In this document: positions 9,018 through 17,834 of the stretch, piece by piece | How positions within the stretch are numbered: the first letter of the stretch is position 1 | How the letters are laid out: each line of letters opens with the position of its first letter | Assembly: GCF_000373105.1 (NCBI RefSeq) | Contig: NZ_KB890447.1 | Span: 123,409-187,408, forward strand | Source of the DNA: Neolewinella persica DSM 23188 | GTDB lineage: Bacteria; Bacteroidota; Bacteroidia; Chitinophagales; Saprospiraceae | DNA: 64,000 nucleotides | Direction of reading: 5' to 3' | Made by a program: the position numbers and the translations under genes | The notes under the pieces: generated by a model | Seen by the model: only the letters and a program-made list of their open reading frames with translations | What the model was told of the DNA's origin: nothing | Databases searched by the model: none

Positions 9018-11321
9018 CTACTCCACCACTAACTCATCTAAATATATCCGCGCCTTATCCCCCGCCCGATGATGTCCCTCCGGGATGCTGTCGAAGGCTT
9101 TCAGCCGTACTTGTATGGCCGTTACTTCAGTAGGGGAAAAGTTGATGGTGCTGCGGACTTTGTTTCGGCCCTGAACAGCGGCTTCTTCCGCTTGGTCCAA
9201 TTTGGCTAAGGGGAGAAATATCCTTTTCCCCCCGGATGGTGCTCCGAAAACCTGTACGACCTCCGGCGGATAGATCGCTGAAATGGTGTAGCGCAAGGTG
9301 GAGAAGCTAAGGGAACTAATGGTGGTTGGTTCGTCAAAAGTAACGGTGAGGGTGAGGTCGTTGTCAGTTTTATACCAATTTGTATCCACCGGCGTGAGCC
9401 GGCTATACTGGAGGTCGGTAAGCTTGGGAACTGATTGGCCGTTGGTGTCCTTCACTGGCCTGTTCGCTGCCAAATGGACTGGTAAATCCATGAATACTTC
9501 ATACCCGACAGCTACTCCGTTAATAAAGGATCTGGCGACAACTTTTCCAAGAGGGCCTATGGAGAAAGGACCGGTGTATTTAGTAGATTTCATACTTGGT
9601 ACATTACCGTCAAGCGTATACCGGACGTCGAGCCCATTGGCCTCTGTAGTAAAACTGACCTCAATACCGCCGTCCTTGCGAACGTGATGCGGCCAGGGGC
9701 TAAACGCACTCACCGCATAGCGCACGCCCTGGGCATCCAACCGCTGGTAAGCGTGCAAAAGCCGCTTAGTAAAGCCGTCCCAGTCCTTCCGCTCCGGCTG
9801 CGTCCAGGCATTCTCAGCGATGGCGAACAGGCGGGGATAAACCATGTAGGTGAACTTACTCCAATCACTGATCGACTCGGTCCACAGGTTAGCCTGAATA
9901 CCTTTGATCAGGGAACCTTCTTGTGGCGTCAGGTCATCCGGAACGATCTGGTAATTGTAGGCATCGGAGAGCAGGGAGCGGGAGTAGCCGAGGTTGGGCT
10001 CAAAGTCGTCATGGCCCTGTTTAAGGTCGAGGTAACAATACTTGCTGGGCGTCATAATGACTTCATGCCCGGCCCGGGCTGAAGCCAGCCCCCCTTCTTC
10101 CCCGCGCCACGACATGACCACGGCGTTGGGCGCCAGGCCACCCTCCAGGATCTCGTCCCAGCCAATCATTTTCTTATCCCGGGCGTTGATGATTTCTTCC
10201 ATTCGGTGGATGAAATAACTCTGTAATTCCCCCTCGTTTTTCAACCCTTCTGCACGCATTTTTCGCTGGGCGTCTGGGTCGATTTGCCATTGTTCTTTAT
10301 TACACTCATCTCCGCCGATGTGGACGTAGTCGAAGGGAAAGAGGTCCATCACTTCATTGAGCATCGTTTCGGCAAATTGGTAGGTCTCGTCCTTGCCGGG
10401 ATTGATGGTGTTGTATCGGAATACGCCGCCGGTAGCTACCGCAGGAAGTGCCTTTACACCGCCGATCTCCGGGTAGGCGGCGACAGCGGCCTGGGCGTGG
10501 CCCGGCATGTCGATTTCGGGGATGACCTCAATGTTTCGTTGCTTGGCGTAGTCTACCACTTCGCGGATCTGCTCCTGGGTGTAGAAGCCGCCGTAGGTAG
10601 GTTCTTCACCGGGCTGAAGGGGCGCCCGGCCCCACCAGTCGGAGATTTGTTCGTCGGTGTTAATGCGGTCGGCGCGCCAGGCGCCGATTTCGGTTAGTTT
10701 GGGGTAGGCTTTTATCTCTATACGCCAGCCCTGGTCGTCGGTCAGGTGCCAGTGGAAACGGTTGAGTTTTTGGCTGGCCATGATGTCCAGTACGTCTTTC
10801 ACCTGGTCGACGGTAAAGAAGTGGCGGGAGACATCGAGCATAAAACCCCGCCAGCCGAAGGCGGGGGCATCTTTGATGTGGACGGCGGGAATGGCAAGGT
10901 GCGTAGTACCGGGTGCTGGGTTGCTGGGCAACAGCTGCCGCAAGGTTTGGCTGGCGTAGAAGAAACCGGCTTTGTCGGCGGCCTTTATTTCGATCTCTTC
11001 CGGGCTTACGTCAAGGACATAGCCTTCTGCGGACAGGCTGCTGTCGGTGATCAAACGGAAATTAGAGGTGCCGTTTACCATCAAAGTCAGTGGTTGACCT
11101 CCAGCGTCTTCAAAAGCATTCAGAAAGGGTAATAATTGCCCGCCTTGTTCCGTGCTTTCCAGGCTAATGATCAGGTCTTTGTCGAGGACAAAGTAGCCTT
11201 CCTTATCCGTTTGTTCCTGTGGTTGGGGAAGGAGTAGTGCCTTTCCCGTTTGGATGTTTTGGGGGGCGGGGCCGCAGGTGCAAAGGAGAAGTGTAAGGAG
11301 CAGGGGGAGTAGTCTGAGCAT
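9018..11321 (-). CDS. Beta-N-acetylhexosaminidase lipoprotein, GH20
   Basis: A 767-residue enzyme that removes terminal N-acetylhexosamine from chitin or glycan fragments. The lipoprotein signal peptide ends LLLCTCGPAP. The GH20b domain (residues about 30-150) is followed by the catalytic barrel. The HIGGDE motif near residues 334-339 supplies the Asp-Glu pair for substrate-assisted catalysis; earlier landmarks are GWRGFMLDVSRHF and HWHLTDDQGWR. The C-terminus (about 540-620) has the Fn3-associated/chitobiase-like domain and a final beta-rich segment. The coding strand of the dispersed repeat at 11264-11282 forms the lipobox region itself. It probably acts in the periplasm or on the outer surface with the other glycan-active enzymes of the window. 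Confidence 0.93.
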   Translation of the reverse strand: MLRLLPLLLTLLLCTCGPAPQNIQTGKALLLPQPQEQTDKEGYFVLDKDLIISLESTEQGGQLLPFLNAFEDAGGQPLTLMVNGTSNFRLITDSSLSAEGYVLDVSPEEIEIKAADKAGFFYASQTLRQLLPSNPAPGTTHLAIPAVHIKDAPAFGWRGFMLDVSRHFFTVDQVKDVLDIMASQKLNRFHWHLTDDQGWRIEIKAYPKLTEIGAWRADRINTDEQISDWWGRAPLQPGEEPTYGGFYTQEQIREVVDYAKQRNIEVIPEIDMPGHAQAAVAAYPEIGGVKALPAVATGGVFRYNTINPGKDETYQFAETMLNEVMDLFPFDYVHIGGDECNKEQWQIDPDAQRKMRAEGLKNEGELQSYFIHRMEEIINARDKKMIGWDEILEGGLAPNAVVMSWRGEEGGLASARAGHEVIMTPSKYCYLDLKQGHDDFEPNLGYSRSLLSDAYNYQIVPDDLTPQEGSLIKGIQANLWTESISDWSKFTYMVYPRLFAIAENAWTQPERKDWDGFTKRLLHAYQRLDAQGVRYAVSAFSPWPHHVRKDGGIEVSFTTEANGLDVRYTLDGNVPSMKSTKYTGPFSIGPLGKVVARSFINGVAVGYEVFMDLPVHLAANRPVKDTNGQSVPKLTDLQYSRLTPVDTNWYKTDNDLTLTVTFDEPTTISSLSFSTLRYTISAIYPPEVVQVFGAPSGGKRIFLPLAKLDQAEEAAVQGRNKVRSTINFSPTEVTAIQVRLKAFDSIPEGHHRAGDKARIYLDELVVE
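11264..11282 (-). repeat. Dispersed 19-bp repeat forming the GH20 lipobox
   Basis: Read on the minus strand this is TGCACCTGCGGCCCCGCCC, which encodes the Cys-Thr-Cys-Gly-Pro-Ala lipobox and mature N-terminus. One mismatch to consensus. Confidence 0.75.
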
Positions 11322-11345
11322 GGGGATAAAACTAGTGCTTGCCCC

Positions 11346-12704
11346 CTACTTCCGCAAGCAACACTGCTTATACTTCTTCCCGCTCCCGCAGGGACAAGGA
11401 GCATTACGCCCGACTTTCGGCTCCAGGTTGCGCACGGGCGTAGCCGCCCGTTCCTGTTCTTCCTCGTACTCCCGCATCATTACTGCGACTTCCTTCATAC
11501 TCGCTTCAAGGATGGATTTCGTACGCTCAGAGACCGGGGCAAATGGTTCCGGAGCGGCTTTGGTAAGATGGTACTCTCCTTTATGGACCCGATCCATGAT
11601 CACCTCCAGCTGGGCCGCAGCTACAGCCATTGCGGAGTTTTCCACGTCGCCATGCAGGAAGCCGAAGGAGACGAGCCGGTCGAGGCGCTGCCGCGCCTCC
11701 TCCAACTTGTCTTCCAACAAGGCGGCACGGATGGCCATTTCCTCGAAGGCGAGAAATTCCAGGGTGTGGTAGTAGCCGTCGTTCCCTGCGGGATGGTTCC
11801 GAATATCAAGTGGTCGGGGAAACCTTTTAAGCTCCTGCAGGAACTCCCCCTCGTCCTCGGAAGACATAGTGCTGGTGATGTTCAGCTCCAGGTGGTCCGG
11901 GAAGTCTCGCGTTACCCGTTCCATGAGCCTGCGGGCCTTTGGGGCCTTGCCGGTCAGGGCGTAGGCTCCGGCCAGTTCAATGGCCAGCATCGGGTCGTTC
12001 GGATATTTCTTTTGAATTGGCTCGATCCTGCGGAGGTAGTTGCGTGGGTTTTCCAGGTCATCTTCCGTGACGGTGGCGCGGAAAGCCGCTACTTCCAAGG
12101 GGGTGTTCCGGACGTCGTCCTCCCGGACTTTAATACCGTGTTCTTGTTCGAGCCAGGCGAATTGGAAAGGTAAATCGGCGTTGTCGGCGTCGATGTCAAC
12201 ATCGTCCGTATCAAAGTCGTCCAGGTCGTTCTCGTCCTCGTCCCAATCTTCTTCTTCCTCCAGGCTCATCAGGATCTCCCGACGAAATTGTTCCGCCCGC
12301 TGGGCGTCACGATACTGAAACCAATCGATCCGGACGCTGGTATCGTCGACAACATTCTTGAAATTCCGGAATGGTTTATGGCCATTAAGCGCTTGCTCCA
12401 GTGCCGTCCGTTCTTCTCCCGCCGGGAGTTGCTCCACGAAGGCCGCCATGGTACGGAAGCCATCACTGCTGCTGACGTCGTAGATCGGCTCGTAGCGGGC
12501 CTCATCAGCGGCGTAACGCTCCGCCTCGGCGCGGATTTGGTCTTCGCTCTCCTCGTCAAGGGCTCCCCAGTCGTATTCGTCCAAATCCCACGACCTGACG
12601 ACCTTCTCCTCTGCCCGGTCGTAGTAGGCGTTCATGAAGTTGAAGGGGGTATCGACGAGTAATTGCAGGTCTTCCTGGCTGATGTTGGGCATGGCTTTGT
12701 GCAT
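11346..12704 (-). CDS. SEC-C motif protein with acidic middle region
   Basis: A 452-residue cytoplasmic protein. The last 22 residues are a SEC-C zinc motif, [13 protein letters not shown], as in the C-terminus of SecA, where it binds Zn and SecB or ribosomes. Residues about 150-180 are an Asp/Glu-rich stretch ([16 protein letters not shown]). Residues 215-400 look helical and TPR-like ([20 protein letters not shown]). An alternative start is Met 5. Function is unknown; similar proteins are annotated only as SEC-C domain proteins. It lies just beyond the eCIS operon on the same strand, 157 bases after the lipoprotein gene, with repeat sequences between, so it is probably a separate transcription unit. 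Confidence 0.75.
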   Translation of the reverse strand: MHKAMPNISQEDLQLLVDTPFNFMNAYYDRAEEKVVRSWDLDEYDWGALDEESEDQIRAEAERYAADEARYEPIYDVSSSDGFRTMAAFVEQLPAGEERTALEQALNGHKPFRNFKNVVDDTSVRIDWFQYRDAQRAEQFRREILMSLEEEEDWDEDENDLDDFDTDDVDIDADNADLPFQFAWLEQEHGIKVREDDVRNTPLEVAAFRATVTEDDLENPRNYLRRIEPIQKKYPNDPMLAIELAGAYALTGKAPKARRLMERVTRDFPDHLELNITSTMSSEDEGEFLQELKRFPRPLDIRNHPAGNDGYYHTLEFLAFEEMAIRAALLEDKLEEARQRLDRLVSFGFLHGDVENSAMAVAAAQLEVIMDRVHKGEYHLTKAAPEPFAPVSERTKSILEASMKEVAVMMREYEEEQERAATPVRNLEPKVGRNAPCPCGSGKKYKQCCLRK

Positions 12705-12753
12705 TTGAACACGAAGGTACGGGAGTGCGGGGGATGTGCTGTGCTGGAATAAA

Positions 12754-12832
12754 GAAAACGAGGGGATGAATATTCACGCTAAGCCAGACGACCCTTGCTT
12801 CGTGAACTTCCCCTGCACCTGCGGCCCCGCCC
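12754..12832. repeat. Degenerate palindromic element plus 19-bp repeat
   Basis: About 12754-12804 resembles 8717-8774 (ACGAGGGGATGAATATTCAC, then CTAAGCCAGACGACCC). Bases 12814-12832 are a near-consensus copy of the dispersed repeat. Together they separate the lipoprotein gene from the SEC-C gene. Confidence 0.55.
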
Positions 12833-12861
12833 GTATCCGGAAAAGAAATTACCTGTTATCC

Positions 12862-13671
12862 CTACTCCTTATAAACCTCATAAAACGCAACCACCTTAAG
12901 TTGCAACAAATAGGAGTTGATTGCGTGCTGGTTGGCGTAAGCGAAGTAAAAATGGAAGATGTTTCGGCCTGTATCCTGATCTTGGGAAATGGTGCCGTTC
13001 AAACTTTGGAGCTGCTCCCCACTGACGATACCGAAATTTGGCCAATTAGGGTCGCGGGGAAACAGGGGCGTGTAGTCTTCTTTTTGGGTAAAAGCACCTC
13101 TTCTCAGGAGGTCGACGAAATCAAAACGCACCTGCTCCCGCTGGAACCGTTCTTCACTGAAGCCAAGGCCAGGTAATACTATAGGGTGCTTCAGGACATA
13201 AGCAGCCAGCGGAGCGCTAACACCCGGCTGACTCCATTCCTGGGGTACTTCTTCCACCAGTGCATCATAGGCCACAATGGGTTGTTCCCCGACACCGATC
13301 CAGTAAGCAAAAGCAATGAGTGAATCCTTAGTGTCAGGACCAGTGGTTTTCAGGTTGACGGGGATGTTTACTTTCATACTTCCCTGACGTACTCCCAGTG
13401 GGTTGCGCTGGCCGACCACCGTTGTGGAGAGATCGGCAGCTTGAAAAAGCAGGGTGTCTACCTGCCGTTTGATGGGCACAGTTGTTACGCTGGGTACGGG
13501 TGGGTCGGTGGGCAAAATTACATTCTCCATGGTATCCTGAAGCGTAATGGAAGTATCCACTTTGACCTCAACGCGGTTGTCGTCACTGCCGATAACCTTA
13601 GGTTTTACGGTTTTGCAGGCGTATAGCCCGAAAAGCAAGAGGGATAAGCTAATAAAAGTAATTCTTGTCAT
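12862..13671 (-). CDS. Lipoprotein at the end of the eCIS operon
   Basis: A 269-residue protein with a lipoprotein signal peptide (FISLSLLLFGLYAC, Cys 19). The mature part has no domain I recognise. Residues 25-70 are Thr/Val/Pro-rich and the rest looks mostly beta. It follows the tape-measure gene with a 12-base gap on the same strand, so it is probably co-transcribed. A lipoprotein in an eCIS operon could anchor the particle, act as cargo or protect the producer; the sequence does not decide among these. It could also be an unrelated gene that happens to follow the operon. Confidence 0.65.
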   Translation of the reverse strand: MTRITFISLSLLLFGLYACKTVKPKVIGSDDNRVEVKVDTSITLQDTMENVILPTDPPVPSVTTVPIKRQVDTLLFQAADLSTTVVGQRNPLGVRQGSMKVNIPVNLKTTGPDTKDSLIAFAYWIGVGEQPIVAYDALVEEVPQEWSQPGVSAPLAAYVLKHPIVLPGLGFSEERFQREQVRFDFVDLLRRGAFTQKEDYTPLFPRDPNWPNFGIVSGEQLQSLNGTISQDQDTGRNIFHFYFAYANQHAINSYLLQLKVVAFYEVYKE

Positions 13672-13683
13672 AGTAGCATGGAA

Positions 13684-14202
13684 TTAACTTGTTTGGGTAT
13701 TCCATTCCACCTCCAACCACTTATCGACCCACGGTAGGCTGATGACGGAAATGGTCCACGGAAGAAAACTAAGAATAATATCGTAACCGGCGCTGGTCAC
13801 TTGCAGCGACCAGTGTGCGTCATGTTCCCGCAGCAGCCCTTCCCGCAAGATGAAGGAGCCCCGCAGGTTTTCCACCGTGGAGTTACTCATTTTGTCCCAA
13901 TTCTGCAATATGGCGTTGAGCACCTGTTCAGAGATTTCAACTTCTTGCTCCGTTGGTTCCAACGTTGTCGGGACCGGGGTGGCCACCTCAAGACCGCAAA
14001 GCACTTTGTTGAAGGCCAGCTCGTGCTCCTCAACTTCGGTTCTCCCCGAAGCCAGGTATTCGAGGAGTAAGGCCCCCCGAATGGCGTCTTCTTCGCTGCG
14101 GAAGGTCGCACCGTCCAGCATGTCCAGCAGGCCGAAATAGCGAGGTAGAAAAGCGGCCAGAATGACCAGCCCGGAATTGTGGATGTACATGGAATCTTCC
14201 AT
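13684..14202 (-). CDS. Contractile injection system tape-measure protein, C-terminal domain only
   Basis: A 172-residue protein matching the C-terminal part of CIS tape-measure proteins (CIS_TMP family). Landmarks in order: YIHNSGLVILAAFLPRYF, ALLLEYLASG, EHELAFNKVLCGL, NWDKMSNSTVENLRGSFI, REGLL, and LPWTISVISLPWVDKWLEVE. From family knowledge, full-length members are several hundred to over a thousand residues, with an N-terminal region and a long helical ruler. Both are missing here. The gene starts 3 bases after the preceding stop and no frame upstream holds the missing part. Either the ruler is encoded elsewhere, the particle is very short, or the gene is a remnant. In eCIS generally the tape measure sets sheath and tube length. 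Confidence 0.7.
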   Translation of the reverse strand: MEDSMYIHNSGLVILAAFLPRYFGLLDMLDGATFRSEEDAIRGALLLEYLASGRTEVEEHELAFNKVLCGLEVATPVPTTLEPTEQEVEISEQVLNAILQNWDKMSNSTVENLRGSFILREGLLREHDAHWSLQVTSAGYDIILSFLPWTISVISLPWVDKWLEVEWNTQTS

Positions 14203-14205
14203 CGC

Positions 14206-14637
14206 TTATGAGTTTGTTCCCGATTGTTCAGCCGCCGGACCTTCGGCGAAGAGGCCATCGTCCCAAAGGTTGGTGATGTGAAATTTAATTTGGCTTATTT
14301 TTCCTTCGTCGGCTAAGCCGTAGTGTCGGCGGGTCCGGACTTTTAGGGAGTAGTCCTCAGTATTGCCTGCCCATTTTAGCTCAATTCGGTTCCAGAACCA
14401 ACCATAGTAAGCACGGGTTTTGGTAATCCGGCTCCGGGAGCCTTTGCCTCCGAAGGTGCTTAGGGCAATGGCGTGGGTCATGGCGTATTTGCCACGGCCT
14501 TTGGGGCCATCAATCCTGGCAACGACTTCAAAGGCATTCACCCCATTTAGGTTACTAAGGATGGAATGCCATTCCCCGTCACCGGGTACCTGCCCGTAGT
14601 AGGCATTCGTTTCTACGCTTGCTTTTATTCCCTTCAT
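14206..14637 (-). CDS. Conserved-looking protein of the eCIS operon, function unknown
   Basis: A 143-residue protein without signal peptide. Notable segments are the N-terminal GEWHSILSNLNGVNAFEVVA, KGRGKYAMTHAIALSTFGG, and AYYGWFWNRIELKWAG followed by YSLKVRTRRHYG. This aromatic and glycine-rich beta pattern would suit a tail-fibre or receptor-binding domain. That is inference from character and position, not a recognised family. It lies between the PAAR tip gene and the tape-measure gene with a 3-base gap to the latter, so it is part of the operon. Confidence 0.6.
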   Translation of the reverse strand: MKGIKASVETNAYYGQVPGDGEWHSILSNLNGVNAFEVVARIDGPKGRGKYAMTHAIALSTFGGKGSRSRITKTRAYYGWFWNRIELKWAGNTEDYSLKVRTRRHYGLADEGKISQIKFHITNLWDDGLFAEGPAAEQSGTNS

Positions 14638-14693
14638 GGTAACTCCCGGTTATGTGTCATAATTGTGGTGATTTACGCCTGTAGATCTTATGT

Positions 14694-14993
14694 TTACCCG
14701 CCAATCATTACGGTAGGTAAGCCCAGCACGATGGCGCCGCCGTGGGCGGTGGTGTCTCCCATTCGGGCGGCTGGTTTTCCGCCGATCATTACGGTGGCGG
14801 ACCCCTTCACGATGGAGTCTGGTGGTCCTACGCACACGCACAGATCGCCCATCACTGCGGCGGGCATTTTTCCGATCAATACGGTGGGGATTCCGGGGCC
14901 GACGATGGGACCGCCGACGTGTGGCATCGGTGGTACCCCAGGGGTGACCATCGGGCAAGTGTGCATATCGGTAAGTCTGGCGGCTGGAGGCAT
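14694..14993 (-). CDS. PAAR-domain tip protein
   Basis: A 99-residue PAAR-repeat protein that caps the spike of contractile injection systems. It starts MPPAARLTDMHTC and repeats the turn motif VLIGKMPAAVMGD, VMIGGKPAARMGD and GLPTVMIGG, the expected three-fold beta-hairpin pattern of the conical tip. His and Cys residues (H12, C14, plus DLCVCVG) could bind the usual metal. It lies directly after the VgrG gene in the operon, the common order. The final residues (VMIGG) are followed by a stop at 14694. Confidence 0.88.
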   Translation of the reverse strand: MPPAARLTDMHTCPMVTPGVPPMPHVGGPIVGPGIPTVLIGKMPAAVMGDLCVCVGPPDSIVKGSATVMIGGKPAARMGDTTAHGGAIVLGLPTVMIGG

Positions 14994-15023
14994 GGGTAGT
15001 GAATTTTGAAGGGAATGATTTTT

Positions 15024-15041
15024 GGCGCGGACGCTGGTGCA
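15024..15041 (-). repeat. Dispersed 19-bp repeat before the PAAR gene
   Basis: On the minus strand this reads TGCACCAGCGTCCGCGCC, 30 bases upstream of the PAAR start and C-rich in the gene direction. Confidence 0.65.
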
Positions 15042-15090
15042 AAAAAGGTTAAAAGAGCGGGGGGGGAGGGAGGCGTTTTGTCTTCGTGCA

Positions 15091-16875
15091 TTAGTTGATC
15101 ATGACCATAGCGCCCTTGACGGTCGTTTGTCCACCGGCACTGAGTTCCGCAGTGGCGCCGCCTTTGAGCGTTGCACTTACTTGTCCATTACCGGCTACGT
15201 TTAGCCCTTTCAGGGATACATCGCCGCCAGCCGAAGCAGCGTCGATGTTTTGCTTTGCTTTCAGGATCAGTTTTCCGCCGGCGTCAATGGTAATGTCCTT
15301 AGCACTTTTTATCGTGATGCCTCCACCATCCATGGTCAGGGTGTTGCCGTTCTGGTCCTTTACGGTAATTGATTTGTCCTTGTCGGACAGGGTGAAACTG
15401 TTCTTCCCGGGGGTAGAGATGGTGAGCACTTTGTCCTTATCATTCAGCTCGACCTTGAGGTCGTTCTTGGTCACAAATGCTTTAATCGAATTCTCTTTGT
15501 TGGCGGTATATGGTGGCGCATTCCTCGAACTGTACACGCTACCCAGGATCACGGCGTAGCGAGGGTCGTCGTTAAAAAAGCCGACGATAACTTCATCGCC
15601 TACCTCCGGGAGGAAGAAACTACCTTTTCCTTTGGTGGCATAAAGCCCCGCCTGCCTGGCCCAGATGTCGGTTTCCAGTACGGGTATTGAGGTCAGGATC
15701 CGGTACTCGCCCTCGGGGTCCTCTTCGATCTGTTTCACTACACCGTTCTTTAAGCCACTCACCGAAGGGAGAAAGTTTTGGCTGCCGGTCGGCTGGGGGT
15801 GTTTTTCATGAAACAACTCCGGAGATAAACCGAAGCCCGTTTCTGTTCGCCAGGCTCCTTCTCGAATAGTATGGCGAATGCTGGAGATCAATGCCTCCCC
15901 GTTGAACCGGGCACCAAAACCCTTTAATTCAATGAGGGTGTTCAGCTTTGGTTTGGCGTTGCCGAAAAAGCTGACGTGCCCCCGGATGGCTGCCAGGCGG
16001 GAGCGTAAGAGAATCCCATCGGAAATTCCTTTTAGCTCATCGACTTTCATTGGGCCGGTAAAGGGCAGGGTGACGTCTTTTGCGGCAATAACTTTACCCA
16101 GTGTTTTGCTGTCCAGATTGCCCATTTTGTTGATGGTTGGCTCAGTGGATTTTGCCTCCACAAATTTGGCCGTGGCGAAATCCCAACCCGATGCTGTGAC
16201 CGACGGCAACTGGTACCCTGCGTCGATCTCCGCATCAAAGTCGAAAACATCCCGATCGTAGATGAGTTCCAGCTCCGGGCTGCCGCTGGCCAATGGTTTT
16301 TGTACGAAAACCTTTCCTTCATCAGCGTATACAATCATCCCGCTGGCTTCCGCCCGGGTTACTACAAAGTCCCAGTCTGTGGTTCCAGTCTGCAGTAGCT
16401 GAGGATGTTCATAAGCGGTAGCGGCTACTCCCTTACCAAGGCTATGATCCCCGATGATGCTACTGCAAATGGCACTGTCGGTCTGCTTTGTGAAAGCTTT
16501 TACTTTTCGGCCGATGGTCATTTTCACTGCCTCGTCCTGGCAATGCAGTATTAGGTTGGCTCTTTGCTGCGGCTGGCTTTTCAGGCCATGCCGGATGATT
16601 ATGCCCTTGAAGATTGTCTCCGTTTTGGAGTTGTAACCAGCTTTGATCTCTACCTTTTTGCCTGGTTCAAACTCGTCCGCCTCGCTAATCTCGAATGCTT
16701 TGTTTTCCTCACTCCCAAAGGGTAATAAAATACTAAAAACAGCAGCGGGAATTCCGTTGACGCGGTTGTTTACCTCAATCGACAGCAGGTCGTAGACATC
16801 CTTTATCGGTTTACCTTCTATTCGAATCTCAACCGAGAGGTATTCCATGTTTTCTACGAGGGGAGAAGTGGCCAT
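15091..16875 (-). CDS. VgrG-like spike/hub protein of the eCIS
   Basis: A 594-residue protein of the gp27-gp5 fused spike type (Pvc8/VgrG family). Residues about 1-370 are the gp27-like hub. Residues about 375-450 are the gp5 OB-fold (DIWARQAGLYATKGKGSFF, then LPEVGDEVIVGFFNDDPRYA and LGSVYSS), which is the strongest family signature. Residues about 470-594 are a repetitive beta-helix (ITVKDQNGNTLTMDGGGIT, DITIDAGGKLILKAKQNI) expected to form the trimeric needle. There is no C-terminal effector extension. It lies upstream of the PAAR tip gene and downstream of DUF5908, as in other eCIS loci. Confidence 0.92.
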   Translation of the reverse strand: MATSPLVENMEYLSVEIRIEGKPIKDVYDLLSIEVNNRVNGIPAAVFSILLPFGSEENKAFEISEADEFEPGKKVEIKAGYNSKTETIFKGIIIRHGLKSQPQQRANLILHCQDEAVKMTIGRKVKAFTKQTDSAICSSIIGDHSLGKGVAATAYEHPQLLQTGTTDWDFVVTRAEASGMIVYADEGKVFVQKPLASGSPELELIYDRDVFDFDAEIDAGYQLPSVTASGWDFATAKFVEAKSTEPTINKMGNLDSKTLGKVIAAKDVTLPFTGPMKVDELKGISDGILLRSRLAAIRGHVSFFGNAKPKLNTLIELKGFGARFNGEALISSIRHTIREGAWRTETGFGLSPELFHEKHPQPTGSQNFLPSVSGLKNGVVKQIEEDPEGEYRILTSIPVLETDIWARQAGLYATKGKGSFFLPEVGDEVIVGFFNDDPRYAVILGSVYSSRNAPPYTANKENSIKAFVTKNDLKVELNDKDKVLTISTPGKNSFTLSDKDKSITVKDQNGNTLTMDGGGITIKSAKDITIDAGGKLILKAKQNIDAASAGGDVSLKGLNVAGNGQVSATLKGGATAELSAGGQTTVKGAMVMIN

Positions 16876-17055
16876 TGATGATTAATTTTTTAAAGAATGG
16901 GGAATGTACTTGCGTTGCGGCAAATACAATCTAAGTTTCATGGCCTTATCTGTACCACGCTTTTTCGTTCAGGGCGAGTGGGCCGCCATTGAATGCTGAA
17001 ATCCACCAGTACTTAGGTCGATGTATTTAAGTTGCATTAGTAAGCTTACTTATTA
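16876..17055. repeat. Intergenic gap with an orphan REP half
   Basis: Bases 16971-16984 (AGGGCGAGTGGGCC) match the REP arm of RAYT 1 without its partner. The rest shows no gene. This is the largest gap inside the eCIS operon, so a second promoter could lie here, but none was identified. Confidence 0.4.
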
Positions 17056-17289
17056 CTACCGCCGCCAACGATCATCCATCATTTTCCTGACCTCCCGCAG
17101 GAGGTCGTCCATTAATTGTCGCCGGTCCTCAGGCGCGAGCCTGACGCCTTCGGCATTGAGGGTTTTAATGATGTCCTCCTTCAAGGGACTGATGTCTGCT
17201 TCGGTAAGTACCTGCGTACCTTCCTCCGCTCGGTCTTCGTCACGAGCGAGGCTTCCTTTGATGATTAACTCACGTATTTCTATGGGCAT
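17056..17289 (-). CDS. DUF5908 family protein of the eCIS
   Basis: A 77-residue protein. It starts MPIEIRELIIKG, the typical beginning of DUF5908 proteins, and continues as a charged helical segment (LMDDLLREVRKMMDDRWRR). Proteins of this family sit between tube and spike genes in Bacteroidota eCIS loci; their structural role is not settled. It begins 4 bases after the tube stop, indicating translational coupling. Confidence 0.75.
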   Translation of the reverse strand: MPIEIRELIIKGSLARDEDRAEEGTQVLTEADISPLKEDIIKTLNAEGVRLAPEDRRQLMDDLLREVRKMMDDRWRR

Positions 17290-17293
17290 GGCA

Positions 17294-17743
17294 TTATGCT
17301 TTTTCGAAAGATAAGCCTTCGTGCGCCAGCACGATTTCTTCTACCGCAATTTCACTGTTTTGTGCATTGAGGTCGGTACCGGAGACCTTCATCGGGAAGG
17401 CGTTTTTCAGGGTCCAGGTGAACATCGGGTTGTTCTCCTCGTCGAGCAGCTGAATGGTGACCGTTTGCCGGGCCACCGTATTCATCTTAACCTCGTTGAA
17501 GTAATCGTATAAGGCCGTGTCGTCCTTAAACATACCTTTCTTCAGCGTTACGTCGGATCCTTTGCGTAAACCGGGCATTTTGACGGTGGAGAAATCCACG
17601 CTGTTTCCGGAGCGATACTCAATGATGTCGTACTCCGTGTCGAGTCCAGAGACCTCCTGAAAGGCAATCACCCCCTTATCGCCAATGGTGGCTTTAAAGT
17701 GGAACTTTGGTACGGGCCAGGGCGTGTTGTTGTCATCTGCCAT
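17294..17743 (-). CDS. Tail tube protein of the eCIS
   Basis: A 149-residue phage tail tube protein (gp19/Hcp-like fold). Landmarks are PVPKFHFKATIG, FQEVSGLDTEYDIIEYRSG, the loop MPGLRKGSDVTLKKGMF, and the C-terminal NSEIAVEEIVLAHEGL. Hexameric rings of such proteins stack into the inner tube that the sheath drives out. Only one tube gene is present; many eCIS carry two or three paralogues, one of which initiates at the baseplate. The gene lies 91 bases downstream of the sheath gene, with the dispersed repeat in the gap. Confidence 0.92.
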   Translation of the reverse strand: MADDNNTPWPVPKFHFKATIGDKGVIAFQEVSGLDTEYDIIEYRSGNSVDFSTVKMPGLRKGSDVTLKKGMFKDDTALYDYFNEVKMNTVARQTVTIQLLDEENNPMFTWTLKNAFPMKVSGTDLNAQNSEIAVEEIVLAHEGLSFEKA

Positions 17744-17810
17744 GATGGTAATAATTAAGGGTTAGTTGAAAAACTCGGTTTGGTTCTCTGCTCTTTGGTC
17801 CTTCACTTTT

Positions 17811-17827
17811 CACCTGCGTCCGCGCCC
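17811..17827 (+). repeat. Dispersed 19-bp repeat between sheath and tube genes
   Basis: CACCTGCGTCCGCGCCC on the plus strand. In gene direction (minus) it reads G-rich, just after the sheath stop codon. Confidence 0.65.
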
Positions 17828-17834
17828 AAAAGCG

